The notes: generated by a model from the sequence alone, not told the origin. Positions 18,492 to 27,090 are shown, numbered from the stretch's first letter. The stretch: DNA of 43,105 nucleotides from JAKJEP01 sp964580995 (GCA_964580995.1 CAZOMV010000046.1:1-43105), one strand, 5' to 3'. Made by a program: numbers and translations.

Positions 18492-18505
18492 AACGAGGGA
18501 TCATT

Positions 18506-19639
18506 TTGCAGGAACAGATACGAACGATATTTGTCAGTGCCGCCGAAGCCAGCGGCGATATGCATGCTGCTGCGCTGATCCGGCAGATCAAGCAGCAATT
18601 TCCTAATACCCGCTGTGAAGGCCTCGGCGGGCCGCGCATGGGCGACGCCGGCTGCAGCATTATCGAAAATCTTGTCCGCCGTAGTGCCATGCTGACCCAT
18701 GCCGTGGCGCAGGTACCCTTTTATTTCAAGCTGCTCAAACGAATCAAGGAACATTTCGCCCGGCAACGGCCGGATATGGTGGTTCTGGTGGATTCTTTCG
18801 CCTGGAATAGCCACGTCGGCAAGGCCGCCCGTCAGTTGGGTATTCCGGTTTTATATTATATCCCGCCCCAACTGTGGGCCTGGGGAGCCTGGCGCGCAGG
18901 CAAATTGCGCCGCTGTGCCGATAAAGTGGCTTGCATCTTCCCGTTTGAACAGGAATGGTTCAGCCGCCGGAACATTGATGCCAATTATGTCGGCCACCCC
19001 TTGTTCGATGATCCCCACCCTGTCGATCTGCCTAAACTGCCGCCCAATACTTCCCATTACCCCACCATCGCTCTATTGCCCGGCTCCCGAACGCATGAAA
19101 TTGATTACTTGTGGCAGCCCATGCAAAAGATCGCCGGCAGGATCAAGGAACGCTATCCCAATGCCCGGTTTTTAACGGCCGCTCCGGATAACGATAAGGT
19201 GGAAATCCTGCGTACAACTGCTGATGCGGATTTGCAAATTGATATTCGCCAGATGAGTATCGAGGCCGCCACCCGGTACGCCGATCTGGCCCTGGTCGCC
19301 TCGGGGACCGCCACCCTGGAGGTGGCCGCCCAGAGTTGCCCCATGATCGTGCTGTATCATGTGAATCGGCTGCATTGGCACCTGGTGGGAAAGTGGTTGA
19401 TCAAAACCAGGCATATCTCGCTGGTCAATATCCTGGCGAATAAAGAACTGGTGCCGGAATTTATCCCTTTTTACGGCCATACTGAAAAAGTGGCATCCGC
19501 GGCCTTGGCGATATTGGCAGATGAAAACAAACGTCAGCTCCTGCGGCAGGAATTAAAAGAACTCCTCAAACCCATCCTCGTCCCCGGCGCTGCCCGGAAA
19601 GTAACCGAAATCATGAACCGAATGTTTCCCATCTATTGA
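18506..19639 (+). CDS. lpxB: Lipid-A-disaccharide synthase LpxB
   Basis: LpxB (GT19) joins UDP-2,3-diacylglucosamine and lipid X to form the lipid A disaccharide on the inner membrane, so the cell makes an LPS-type outer membrane. Family marks are FVSAAEASGDMHAAALI near the start, GLGGPRM, YYIPPQLWAWG, CIFPFEQEWF, YVGHPL and ALLPGSRTHEI. The start is set at TTG 18506, 6 bases after GAGGGA; an upstream TTG at 18488 would overlap the previous gene and has no ribosome site. The 377 residues are the normal family length. The stop codon TGA (19637-19639) is partly built by an inserted ~89-bp repeat. The reading frame itself is intact. Confidence 0.93.
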   Translation: MQEQIRTIFVSAAEASGDMHAAALIRQIKQQFPNTRCEGLGGPRMGDAGCSIIENLVRRSAMLTHAVAQVPFYFKLLKRIKEHFARQRPDMVVLVDSFAWNSHVGKAARQLGIPVLYYIPPQLWAWGAWRAGKLRRCADKVACIFPFEQEWFSRRNIDANYVGHPLFDDPHPVDLPKLPPNTSHYPTIALLPGSRTHEIDYLWQPMQKIAGRIKERYPNARFLTAAPDNDKVEILRTTADADLQIDIRQMSIEAATRYADLALVASGTATLEVAAQSCPMIVLYHVNRLHWHLVGKWLIKTRHISLVNILANKELVPEFIPFYGHTEKVASAALAILADENKRQLLRQELKELLKPILVPGAARKVTEIMNRMFPIY

Positions 19640-19726
19640 CGGAACCGACAAAAGTCGATATTGACTTCCAAAAACAGCTCTGGCTCTCCGATAACAAGGG
19701 GACGACGAGCTTTTGACGCTGGCGCC
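19638..19726. mobile_element. MITE-like ~89-bp element, copy A, inserted at the lpxB stop codon
   Basis: This sequence matches 40226-40314 without gaps and with roughly seven in eight bases identical. It is flanked by direct repeats ATCTATT at 19631-19637 and 19727-19733 (the match extends leftward to CCATCTATT), i.e. a target-site duplication. The ends are imperfect inverted repeats: GACGGAACCGACAA on the left, and the complement of the right end is GGCGCCAGCGTCAA. A central stem AGCTC/GAGCT (19677-19681 with 19707-19711) is also present. It codes for no transposase and so would be non-autonomous. The family is not recognised. Confidence 0.8.
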
Positions 19727-19779
19727 ATCTATTAGTTTGCTGGATAGGCAATGTCAACAATTCTAAGATAGGAGGTAGT

Positions 19780-20742
19780 ATGCGGGTAGTAATTATTGGC
19801 GGTACGGGACACGTAGGAACGTATCTGGTACCGCGGCTGGTGGCGGCGGGCCATGAGGTGATTTCCGTCAGTCGAAATCAGAGGTCTCCCTATCAGGCCC
19901 ATGCCGCCTGGGCTTCCGTGGTGCAGGTAAAGATGGATCGGGCGCAAGCCGAGCGATCAGGAAACTTTGGTCAGCAGATCCGTCAAATGGAGCCGGACGT
20001 GGTCATTGACATGATTTGTTTCACGCCGGAGAGTGCCCGGCAGTTGGTGGAGGCGATGAAAGGCCGGGTGCGGCACTTTCTGCACTGCGGCACGATTTGG
20101 GTCCACGGGTACAGTGTACAGGTACCGACCACAGAGGACCAGCCGCGGAATCCGTTTGGTGAATATGGTATCCGTAAAGCGGCGATTGAAGAATATCTGC
20201 TGGACGAAGCGCGACGAACCGGCTTTCCGGCCACTATTTTACATCCCGGCCATATCGTAGGATCTGGCTGGAAACCGCTGAATCCGGTGGGGAATTTCAA
20301 TCCGGAGGTGTTTGTCAGACTGGCGCAAGGGAAAGAAGTATGCCTGCCGAATCTGGGGATGGAAACGGTTCACCATGTCCATGCGGAAGATGTGGCCCAG
20401 GCCTTCATGCAGGCATTGACGAATGGGAACCATGCGGTGGGGGAAAGTTTTCATGTGGTATCAAAAGCGGCATTAACCCTGCGTGGTTATGCGGAGTCTA
20501 TGGCGGCCTTTTTTGGCCAGTCGGCCAGGCTGGCCTTCCTCCCCTGGCATCAGTGGCAGAGCAAAGTCTCGCCAGAGGACGCGCTGGCAACCTGGGATCA
20601 TATGATCCACAGTCCGAATTGCAGTATCGAAAAAGCGCAACGGTTACTGAATTTCCAGCCCCGTTACAGCTCGCTGCAGGCCGTGCAGGAGTCAGTGAAG
20701 TGGCTAATTGAAAACGAGGGATTGCTTGCCGCTAGCTCTTAA
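19780..20742 (+). CDS. NAD-dependent epimerase/dehydratase (extended SDR)
   Basis: The 320-residue cytoplasmic protein has an N-terminal Rossmann nucleotide site GGTGHVG (7-13), an ILHPGHIVG substrate-side strand, and the catalytic Tyr129-x-x-x-Lys133 (EYGIRKAA). GGAGG lies just before ATG 19780. It belongs to the NAD-dependent sugar epimerase/dehydratase group; substrate cannot be set from sequence. It is a single gene downstream of the MITE-like copy A, whose right end is 53 bp from the start codon and could affect its expression. It converges on the lipoprotein gene, with no clear terminator between. Confidence 0.8.
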   Translation: MRVVIIGGTGHVGTYLVPRLVAAGHEVISVSRNQRSPYQAHAAWASVVQVKMDRAQAERSGNFGQQIRQMEPDVVIDMICFTPESARQLVEAMKGRVRHFLHCGTIWVHGYSVQVPTTEDQPRNPFGEYGIRKAAIEEYLLDEARRTGFPATILHPGHIVGSGWKPLNPVGNFNPEVFVRLAQGKEVCLPNLGMETVHHVHAEDVAQAFMQALTNGNHAVGESFHVVSKAALTLRGYAESMAAFFGQSARLAFLPWHQWQSKVSPEDALATWDHMIHSPNCSIEKAQRLLNFQPRYSSLQAVQESVKWLIENEGLLAASS

Positions 20743-20779
20743 ACGAGTACATCAAAAGGCAAAATGCGATCCTATCGGT

Positions 20780-21148
20780 TTATCGTTTTTCGCGGATTTC
20801 TTTTCGCAGTTTACGGTTTTCCTCCTCTAAGTCGTCGATTTTATCTTCCAGCTTTTTGATTTGTTTTTCGTAGTACTTTTTATCTTTTTCGCATTCCTGC
20901 TCGAGTGCATCGTACTTTTTTTCTTTGATTTTGGAGTATTGTTCACACTGGGCCAGATTCCGCTGGAGTCGCTGCTCGCGGGTTAATTGATCGTCTGGTA
21001 CCCCCGGAGCAGGATCGGTAGTGGTAGTGGCAGTGGAACTTTCATCCTGCCCCAGATCCACCAGCGGTTTATCCACCTGCATGTTAAAACAACCGAAAAT
21101 CCCCAAAACACCCGCAAGTAAGGTTGCGTAAATAAAAAAGTGGCGCAT
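20780..21148 (-). CDS. Small coiled-coil lipoprotein
   Basis: The 122-residue product has a lipoprotein signal ending GIFGC (Cys20), a Ser/Thr/Pro-rich linker (~38-52), then a charged heptad-like coiled coil from ~60 to the end (EKKYDALEQECEKDKKYYEK, then KLEDKIDDLEEENRKLRKEI). AAGGAGA precedes ATG 21148. It is likely anchored to a membrane and homo-oligomeric, similar in plan to Lpp-like proteins but without recognised homology. Confidence 0.75.
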   Translation of the reverse strand: MRHFFIYATLLAGVLGIFGCFNMQVDKPLVDLGQDESSTATTTTDPAPGVPDDQLTREQRLQRNLAQCEQYSKIKEKKYDALEQECEKDKKYYEKQIKKLEDKIDDLEEENRKLRKEIREKR

Positions 21149-21174
21149 ACGCTTCTCCTTAAGCTATTTATATT

Positions 21175-21202
21175 TTACAATTTTTCCAATTGCCTTATAT
21201 TC
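21175..21202 (+). promoter_or_regulatory. Putative promoter giving a leaderless miaA mRNA
   Basis: TTTACA (21175-21180) and TATATT (21197-21202) are 16 bp apart, placing the transcript start near 21209, two bases from ATG 21211. No Shine-Dalgarno sequence precedes that ATG. Confidence 0.5.
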
Positions 21203-21210
21203 TATAACCT

Positions 21211-22152
21211 ATGAAAGAAATGTCAATGGCGCAGCCGATGCTTTTAATTATGGGATGTACCGCCAGCGGGAAAGGGAAGCTGGCGTTTGAACTGGCCCGG
21301 CGGTTAGGTGGGGAAATTCTGAGCATAGACTCCATGAAGGTTTATCGGCGGATGGATATCGGTACCGCTAAACCAAGTCCTGCCAATCGGTTAGCGATTC
21401 AACACCATCTGATTGATGTGGTGGAGCCGTCGGAGTCGTTCAGCCTGGGCCGGTATGTGGAACTGGCGGATCTGGCCATTCAGGAGATACAGGCTGCCGG
21501 ACACACGGTCATTGCGGCGGGGGGGACCGCCCTGTATATACGCGGGCTGCTGGAAGGGGTGTTTGTCGGCCCGCCCGCAGACCCGGAACTGCGGGAAAGA
21601 CTTAAACGGCAGGCAGAAACTGAAAGCCTGGAGAGTCTGCATCAGCGTCTGGCCAGGGTGGACGCCGCCACCGCCCAGCGGGTTCATCCCAATGATCTGA
21701 AGCGGATTGTGCGGGCACTGGAGGTATATGAGCTGACGGGCAAGCCGATTTCGTCGTTTCAGCAGCAGTTTCGCAGCGGCAAGTATCGGCACGACTGGAA
21801 ACTGATTTACCTGTACCGCGACAAGGAGGAGGGCAACCGCCGGATCAATCAGCGGGTCAAGCGGATGATCGAGGAGGGGTTGGTCGAGGAAGTGAAGGGT
21901 CTGCTGGCGGAACCGGCCGGTTTGAGCTTGCAGGCGGCCCAGGCGGTCGGTTATGCGGAAATCATCGAGTATCTCCACCGCCGGCTTAAGCTGGAAGAGG
22001 CGATTGAGCAAATCAAGATCAATACCCGCCGGTTCGCCAAGAGCCAGCGGACGTGGTTCCGCAGTTTCGTCGGGGTAAACCGGTTTGAGGTTGGGGCGGA
22101 AGATGATGCAAGCAGTCTGGCGGACCGGATTATGAATCATTTTCATTTGTGA
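21211..22152 (+). CDS. miaA: tRNA dimethylallyltransferase MiaA
   Basis: MiaA adds a dimethylallyl group to A37 of tRNAs reading UNN codons. Family features are the P-loop GCTASGKG (15-22), DSMKVYRRMDIGTAKP (40-55, DMAPP/tRNA binding), HHLIDVVEPSESFSLGRYVE, GGTALYIRGLLEG and the C-terminal RRFAKSQRTWFRSF. Length (313) is normal. The P-loop ends GKGK rather than the usual GK(S/T), so the Mg-coordinating Ser/Thr is Gly; from memory this variant recurs in planctomycete MiaA. No ribosome site precedes the ATG, in line with a leaderless transcript. Confidence 0.93.
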   Translation: MKEMSMAQPMLLIMGCTASGKGKLAFELARRLGGEILSIDSMKVYRRMDIGTAKPSPANRLAIQHHLIDVVEPSESFSLGRYVELADLAIQEIQAAGHTVIAAGGTALYIRGLLEGVFVGPPADPELRERLKRQAETESLESLHQRLARVDAATAQRVHPNDLKRIVRALEVYELTGKPISSFQQQFRSGKYRHDWKLIYLYRDKEEGNRRINQRVKRMIEEGLVEEVKGLLAEPAGLSLQAAQAVGYAEIIEYLHRRLKLEEAIEQIKINTRRFAKSQRTWFRSFVGVNRFEVGAEDDASSLADRIMNHFHL

Positions 22153-22234
22153 ATTCCATTGCCGATTCCTGGATATCGAAAATGTTTTTTGGGCACCTTT
22201 GCGGCGGCAACTCGTTGGCGGATAAAGGATTATT

Positions 22235-22303
22235 ATGACAGTAAAAACGTCAGATCCTGATTTAATTCGCTGGATTTTGGGAAAATCGGGAAAAATTATT
22301 TGA
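22235..22303 (+). CDS. Possible 22-residue small ORF
   Basis: ATG 22235 follows AAAGGA by 6-7 bases and opens MTVKTSDPDLIRWILGKSGK (22 codons, stop TGA 22301-22303). It lies between miaA and the LacI promoter and ends inside the -35 box. There is no homology to offer; it may be chance or a decayed gene. Confidence 0.2.
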   Translation: MTVKTSDPDLIRWILGKSGKII

Positions 22304-22328
22304 CGTTGCACAAAGGATTGTTCATACT
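22300..22328 (+). promoter_or_regulatory. Sigma70-type promoter of the lacI-rbsK salvage operon
   Basis: TTGACG (22300-22305) is separated by exactly 17 bp from CATACT (22323-22328). The transcript start (~22335) falls inside the palindromic operator at 22326-22349. Confidence 0.65.
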
Positions 22329-22349
22329 AGAACAAACGATTGTTCTAGT
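22326..22349. promoter_or_regulatory. 24-bp palindromic LacI-family operator
   Basis: Perfect 10-bp arms ACTAGAACAA / TTGTTCTAGT flank a 4-base centre. The centre reads AAACGATT, with the central CpG typical of LacI/GalR/PurR operators (compare PurR AAACGTTT). It overlaps the -10 box and start point and ends 16 bases before the start codon of a LacI-family gene, so autorepression is the simplest reading. Confidence 0.75.
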
Positions 22350-22365
22350 ATTCCCGGAGTCCGGA

Positions 22366-23409
22366 ATGTCTGTCAAAAAAACCAAACAGGTTGTAACTCT
22401 CAAAGCCATTGCCCAGCAATTGCAGGTTTCGGAAAGTACGGTATCGCGGGTTTTAAGCGGGAATGGGAAAAAATACCGCATCAGTGCCAAAACCGAAAAG
22501 GCGGTGCTGGAGCTGGCACGGAAATGGCATTTTGTTCCCAATCCGCTGGCCCAGGGTTTGCGATTGAACCGGACGCAGACTATCGGACTGATTATTCCGG
22601 ATATTTCGAATCCTTTTTTCGCGCGGATAGCCCGCCAGATTGAGGTAGAGGCCCGGCAGGCGGGTTTTTCCATAATCTTATGCGACAGTGAAGAAGATAC
22701 CGCTCTGGAAATCAAATCACTGGAATTGCTGGAGGCCCGCAAAGTGGATGGCTTCCTGATTGCCCCGGTGGGTGATTCGACCGAACATTTGCAGGAGTAT
22801 GCCCAGCGGGACTGGCCGATGGTGATTGTGGACCGCTATTTTCCGGAGGTAAAACTTCCTTATGTCTCCTCGGATAATTTTAAAGGCGCCTATCAGGCGG
22901 TCAAATATTTGATTGAACGCGGACACCGGCATATTGCCTGTGTGCAGGGCCGTACCGCTTCCCTGCCGAATCGCGAACGGGTACGCGGTTATAGAGAGGC
23001 TCTGCGGGATGGCCGTCTATCCGTGGATGAATCCCTGGTCGTCGGTAATGATTTCGGCCTGGAAAACGGGTACATCAAAACCAAGCTGTTGTTACGGCAG
23101 GAAAAGAAGTTTTCAGCGATCATCGCGATGAGCAATTTGATATGCCTGGGGACCATACGCGCATTAACGGAAGAAGGGAGGGAGATCCCGCGGGATATTT
23201 CCTTAATCGGATTTGATGATCAGGTTTATTGTGAGTATTTACGAACCCCGGTAACGACGGTAGCGCAAAACGAAGATGAAATCGGCAGGATCGCCACCAA
23301 ATTGTTAATCGAGTGGATTCAGCAGGGGGAAAAACCCGGCTCGGAAGGATTGCTGATTCCCACGCGGTTGGTGGAAAGAGCGTCGGTGCAGGCGATAAAT
23401 CCAGTATGA
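22366..23409 (+). CDS. LacI-family transcriptional repressor of the ribose/nucleoside operon
   Basis: The start is ATG 22366, with GGAG 7 bases upstream; a longer TTG frame would run through the promoter and operator. The 347-residue protein has an N-terminal helix-turn-helix (VTLKAIAQQLQVSESTVSRV, 10-29), a hinge, then the periplasmic-binding-like ligand domain (IGLIIPDISNPFFARIARQI; SLIGFDDQVYCEYLRTPVTT). It heads an operon with ribokinase and a sugar permease, so ribose or a ribosyl compound is the likely inducer. 22 bp separate it from rbsK. Confidence 0.88.
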   Translation: MSVKKTKQVVTLKAIAQQLQVSESTVSRVLSGNGKKYRISAKTEKAVLELARKWHFVPNPLAQGLRLNRTQTIGLIIPDISNPFFARIARQIEVEARQAGFSIILCDSEEDTALEIKSLELLEARKVDGFLIAPVGDSTEHLQEYAQRDWPMVIVDRYFPEVKLPYVSSDNFKGAYQAVKYLIERGHRHIACVQGRTASLPNRERVRGYREALRDGRLSVDESLVVGNDFGLENGYIKTKLLLRQEKKFSAIIAMSNLICLGTIRALTEEGREIPRDISLIGFDDQVYCEYLRTPVTTVAQNEDEIGRIATKLLIEWIQQGEKPGSEGLLIPTRLVERASVQAINPV

Positions 23410-23431
23410 GTGGAGAACAGGAGAATTTACT

Positions 23432-24361
23432 ATGGCAGCCAGGGTGATTGTCGTGGGCAGTTCGAATATGGATCTTGTCATTCGGGCCGGGCGGATTCCC
23501 AGGGTGGGCGAAACGATTCTGGGGGATCAGTTCCGCATGATCCCGGGAGGAAAAGGGGCCAATCAGGCGGTGGCGGCGGCCCGGCTGGGGGCCGAGGTGT
23601 TTCTGGTGACCCGGCTGGGGGGGGACCTGTACGGGAAGGAACTGCGGGCGCAGTTTGCCGCGTTCGGCATCCGGGACAAATATATTTTGCAGACGAAGGA
23701 GGTATCCACGGGGGTGGCCGGTATCTTTGTGGATCAACAAGGCAGCAATGTGATTGTGGTGGTTCCGGGCGCCAATCATAAGCTTACACCGGAGGATGTG
23801 GGCCAGGCCGCTTCGGATATTCGTGCGGCCGGCGCAGTGGTAGCCCAGCTGGAGGTGCCGCTGGAAACGGTACAGTATGCCGCCGAGATGGCTCATCAAT
23901 CTAAGGTTCCGTTTATCTTGAATCCAGCCCCGGCCCAGCCGCTGGGCAAGGGATTATTGGAGAAAACCGCCATCATCACGCCGAACGAGACCGAAGCGGA
24001 AATTCTGACCGGCATCCGGGTGGAAGATCGGGACTCCGCCCTGGCGGCGGCGGCCAAGTTGCGGGAGATGGGAGTGGAGTCGGTAATTATCACAATGGGG
24101 CAAAAGGGGTATGCGGTGGCCACCCCAACAGAAAAACGGTTTTGCCCGGCGATTGCCGTTGCCGCGGTCGATACCACGGCGGCGGGGGATGCCTTCACGG
24201 GCAGCCTGGCCTGGGGGATTGCCGGGGGCCAATCTGTTGTGGAGGCGGCCCGGTTTGCCAATTATGTTGCCGCCTTGTCGGTGACGCGCGAAGGTGCCCA
24301 GCCTTCCATGCCTGCGTATGAGGAAGTAGCCGGTTTTATAAAAACGTGTGAGTCGAAATGA
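23432..24361 (+). CDS. rbsK: Ribokinase (PfkB family)
   Basis: It phosphorylates ribose to ribose-5-phosphate with ATP. The 309-residue protein shows GSSNMDLV at 9-16, the sugar-binding GGKGANQAVA (39-48), the NPAPAQPL strand (164-171), TPNETEAEILTG (183-194) and the catalytic DTTAAGDAF (247-255, Asp253). This combination is close to true ribokinases rather than fructokinases. GGAGA precedes ATG 23432. It lies in an operon with LacI upstream and the permease 32 bp downstream. Confidence 0.88.
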   Translation: MAARVIVVGSSNMDLVIRAGRIPRVGETILGDQFRMIPGGKGANQAVAAARLGAEVFLVTRLGGDLYGKELRAQFAAFGIRDKYILQTKEVSTGVAGIFVDQQGSNVIVVVPGANHKLTPEDVGQAASDIRAAGAVVAQLEVPLETVQYAAEMAHQSKVPFILNPAPAQPLGKGLLEKTAIITPNETEAEILTGIRVEDRDSALAAAAKLREMGVESVIITMGQKGYAVATPTEKRFCPAIAVAAVDTTAAGDAFTGSLAWGIAGGQSVVEAARFANYVAALSVTREGAQPSMPAYEEVAGFIKTCESK

Positions 24362-24393
24362 ATACAGGTATGAGTATTTTTTAAGGTGAAATT

Positions 24394-25398
24394 ATGTTTA
24401 TTGTGGATTCGTATTCAATCGCCGTGGTTATGTGTTTTGTGACGATGCTGTGCTGGGGCTCATGGGCCAATACCCAGAAGCTGGCCAGCAAACAATGGGC
24501 GTTTCAATTGTTCTACTGGGACTATTCCCTGGGAGTGCTGTTTCTTTCCCTGATTTTCGCCTTTACGCTGGGCAGCAGCGGAACAGAAGGACGCAGCTTC
24601 CTGGCCGATCTGGGGCAGGCGGAGACTTCTAGTATTGGTTCTGCCTTGCTGGGGGGTGTCATTTTTAATATAGCGAATATTCTGCTGGTGGCGGCTATCG
24701 ATATTGCGGGTTTGGCCATTGCCTTTCCGATTGGTATCGGTCTGGCGCTGGTCCTGGGGGTGATAGTAAATTATATTGCCGCACCCGTTGGGAATGCCGG
24801 AATGCTGTTTGTCGGAACATCTTTGATCGTGGCGGCGATTATTCTGGCGGCAGTTGCCTATCGGCGTCTGCCGGCCCAGACTGCCAGGACTTCCGCTAAG
24901 GGTTATATAATCTCCATCGGGGCCGGGCTGCTGATGGGATTTTTTTACCGGTTTGTAGCCAACTCGATGTCCGGTGACTTTCATTTGCCGCAGGCCGGCA
25001 AGCTTACCCCCTATACGGCGGTGGTTATTTTTTCCGTTGGTTTGCTGTTGTCGAATTTCCTCTGGAACACGATTGCTATGTATAAACCGTTTACTGGTAA
25101 GCCGGTTTGCTATGCGGATTATTATCGCCAGGGCAATCCCCGGCTGCATCTGATCGGGATAGTGGGGGGGATGATCTGGTGCCTGGGGATGTCGTTCAGC
25201 ATCATTGCCAGCGGTTCTGCCGGTTTTGCCGTGTCCTATGGCCTGGGGCAGGGGGCGACGATGGTGGCGGCCTTCTGGGGTGTGTTTATCTGGCGGGAAT
25301 TCAAGGGGGCTTCTGCGAGTACCCGGCGCATCTTGACATTTATGTTTCTGGGTTATATATCTGGTTTGATATTACTTATTCTGGCAAGAGTCTATTGA
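24394..25398 (+). CDS. GRP/RbsU-like sugar permease (DMT superfamily)
   Basis: The 334-residue inner-membrane protein has about ten hydrophobic segments and the N-terminal MLCWGSWANTQKLASKQW typical of the GRP (glucose/ribose porter) group, with GGVIFNIANILLVAAIDIAG and FPIGIGLALVLGVIVNY. It sits directly behind ribokinase, so it most likely imports ribose. AAGGTG precedes ATG 24394. 18 bp to the next gene. Confidence 0.78.
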   Translation: MFIVDSYSIAVVMCFVTMLCWGSWANTQKLASKQWAFQLFYWDYSLGVLFLSLIFAFTLGSSGTEGRSFLADLGQAETSSIGSALLGGVIFNIANILLVAAIDIAGLAIAFPIGIGLALVLGVIVNYIAAPVGNAGMLFVGTSLIVAAIILAAVAYRRLPAQTARTSAKGYIISIGAGLLMGFFYRFVANSMSGDFHLPQAGKLTPYTAVVIFSVGLLLSNFLWNTIAMYKPFTGKPVCYADYYRQGNPRLHLIGIVGGMIWCLGMSFSIIASGSAGFAVSYGLGQGATMVAAFWGVFIWREFKGASASTRRILTFMFLGYISGLILLILARVY

Positions 25399-25416
25399 GA
25401 AAGGAGCGAATACAAG

Positions 25417-27090
25417 ATGAAAAGACTCGTATTATCGCTTTTACTGGTGAACCTGATGGCAGGGTGTATGGGGCCGGCTGATACGAAGGATCCGTCCCGT
25501 TATCGCCGCATCAAGGTGAGCGATTATGTGGATAAAATGAAGGCCGGCTGGATCGGCCAGATGACCGGCGTGGTGATGGGCGCACCGACGGAGTTCGGTT
25601 GGAGCGGCACGATCGTTCCCGAAGAGAAGGTGCCCAAGTGGCAGCCCGGGATGATCAACGGCGCGTTCGGCCAGGACGATCTGTACGTAGAAATGACCTT
25701 TCTTCGAACCCTCGAGCAGCATGGCATCGACGCCTCGATCCGTCAGGCGGGAATTGACTTTGCCAACAGCCGCTACTCGCTGTGGTGTGCAAACTTCGCC
25801 GGCCGCACGAACCTCCGCGATGGTATCGCGCCGCCCGACTCCAGCCACCCGCAGTTCAACCAGCGTTCGAACGACATCGACTACCAGATTGAGGCCGACT
25901 ACTCGGGGCTGATTGCCCCTGGCTTGCCCAACGTGGCGGTGGCCCTGGGCGAGAAGTTCGGTCGGTTGATGAACTACGGCGACGGCATGTACGCCGGCCA
26001 ATTCATCGGGGCGCTTTACACCGAGGCGTTTTTCGAGACCGATCCCGAGAAACTCTGTCTGGCGGCCGTCCAGGCGATTCCCGCTGAGTCCCAGTATGCC
26101 GAAATGGTGCGCGATATGGTCGCATGGCATCGCCAGCAGCCCGACGGCTGGCAGAAGACCTGGCAGTTGGCTGTCGACAAGTACCAGAAGGATCCGGCCT
26201 ACCAAAAGGCCTCCAACGGCGCCATCGACTGCAAGATCAACGGGGCATGCGTCGTACTGGGACTGCTCTACGGCAACCGCGATCCCGAGCGGACGATCGA
26301 AATCGCCTTGCGCGGCGGCTACGACTCCGATTGCAATCCATCGAGCGCCGCAGGGGTGTTGTTCACGACCATCGGCCTGGCCAAGCTGCCGGAACGATTC
26401 GGCAAGGAGTTGAACCGGGAGGAGAAGTACGCATTTACCTCGTATAATTTTCCGGAACTGTTCGGCGTTTGCGAAAAACTCGCCCGCCAATTCGTCGTTT
26501 ACGCCGGCGGCCAGGTGGTGACGGAAAACGGCCAGGAAGTCCTGATGATTCCGCTCCAGCAGCCCAAGCCGAGCCCCCTGGAATTAAACTGGGCCCCGGG
26601 TCCGATTGCCGGCAGTCGCTTCACGGAAGCCGAAGCGGCCCAGATCACCGAGCCGTCGTACACCAAGCAGTTTGCGTTACGATTCCCGGGCTGGAGCCTG
26701 GCCGACTGCGGTCAGATTTACATAAATCCCGGGCTGTGCGATCACAACGGCAAGGCGAACGTTTTTGTGACCTATCCCAAGGATCGGGAGACGCCCACCG
26801 TCCTGAGCACCACGGTTGCAATTTCTGCTGGTAAAACCACGCATTTGCATGTCGTCGTCGGCCATTACCCCGAGGGCGATTTCGATCTCGTCCTTCGTGT
26901 CAACGACCAGCAGACGCTTCGCCAACCCATCGGCAAAGCGACCAGCGATCAAGGCTGGGTGACCATCGACCACGACCTGACGAGCCTGGCCGGCCAGACC
27001 GTCAAGATCGAGCTGGTCAACCAGCCGACAGACTGGACCTCGCAAGGGGAAGCGGCCTATTGGGCGGTGATCGAATTGACCAGCGAGTGA
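25417..27090 (+). CDS. ADP-ribosylglycohydrolase-family lipoprotein
   Basis: The 557-residue protein carries a lipoprotein signal (LMAGC, Cys17), so it acts outside the cytoplasm. The all-alpha ADP-ribosylglycohydrolase domain follows: AGWIGQMTGVVMGAPTEFGW (43-62), metal-ligand acidic pair Asp87-Asp88 (FGQDDLYVEM), and GGYDSDCNPSSAAGVLFTTI in place of the usual GGDTDT. Residues ~395-557 form a beta-sandwich, possibly a binding domain. It probably releases ribose from ADP-ribose or ribosylated compounds for the permease and ribokinase. From ~25530 to 27090 the gene uses many more C/G-ending codons than its neighbours, a sign of transfer or gene replacement. A piece of a second copy lies behind it. 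Confidence 0.8.
   Translation: MKRLVLSLLLVNLMAGCMGPADTKDPSRYRRIKVSDYVDKMKAGWIGQMTGVVMGAPTEFGWSGTIVPEEKVPKWQPGMINGAFGQDDLYVEMTFLRTLEQHGIDASIRQAGIDFANSRYSLWCANFAGRTNLRDGIAPPDSSHPQFNQRSNDIDYQIEADYSGLIAPGLPNVAVALGEKFGRLMNYGDGMYAGQFIGALYTEAFFETDPEKLCLAAVQAIPAESQYAEMVRDMVAWHRQQPDGWQKTWQLAVDKYQKDPAYQKASNGAIDCKINGACVVLGLLYGNRDPERTIEIALRGGYDSDCNPSSAAGVLFTTIGLAKLPERFGKELNREEKYAFTSYNFPELFGVCEKLARQFVVYAGGQVVTENGQEVLMIPLQQPKPSPLELNWAPGPIAGSRFTEAEAAQITEPSYTKQFALRFPGWSLADCGQIYINPGLCDHNGKANVFVTYPKDRETPTVLSTTVAISAGKTTHLHVVVGHYPEGDFDLVLRVNDQQTLRQPIGKATSDQGWVTIDHDLTSLAGQTVKIELVNQPTDWTSQGEAAYWAVIELTSE

Noticed and set aside
19636..19714. Open frame inside element copy A (TEPTKVDIDFQKQLWLSDNK..., TGA) that also exists in copy B
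   Set aside because: Copy B is preceded directly by an in-frame TAG (40224-40226) and has no start codon; most differences change amino acids; sequence match continues past the stop. A mobile DNA element explains it better.
19677..19714. Central stem of element copy A followed by TTTT as a terminator of lpxB
   Set aside because: The stem is short and interrupted, and copy B lacks the T-run; it may end some transcripts but cannot be called a terminator.
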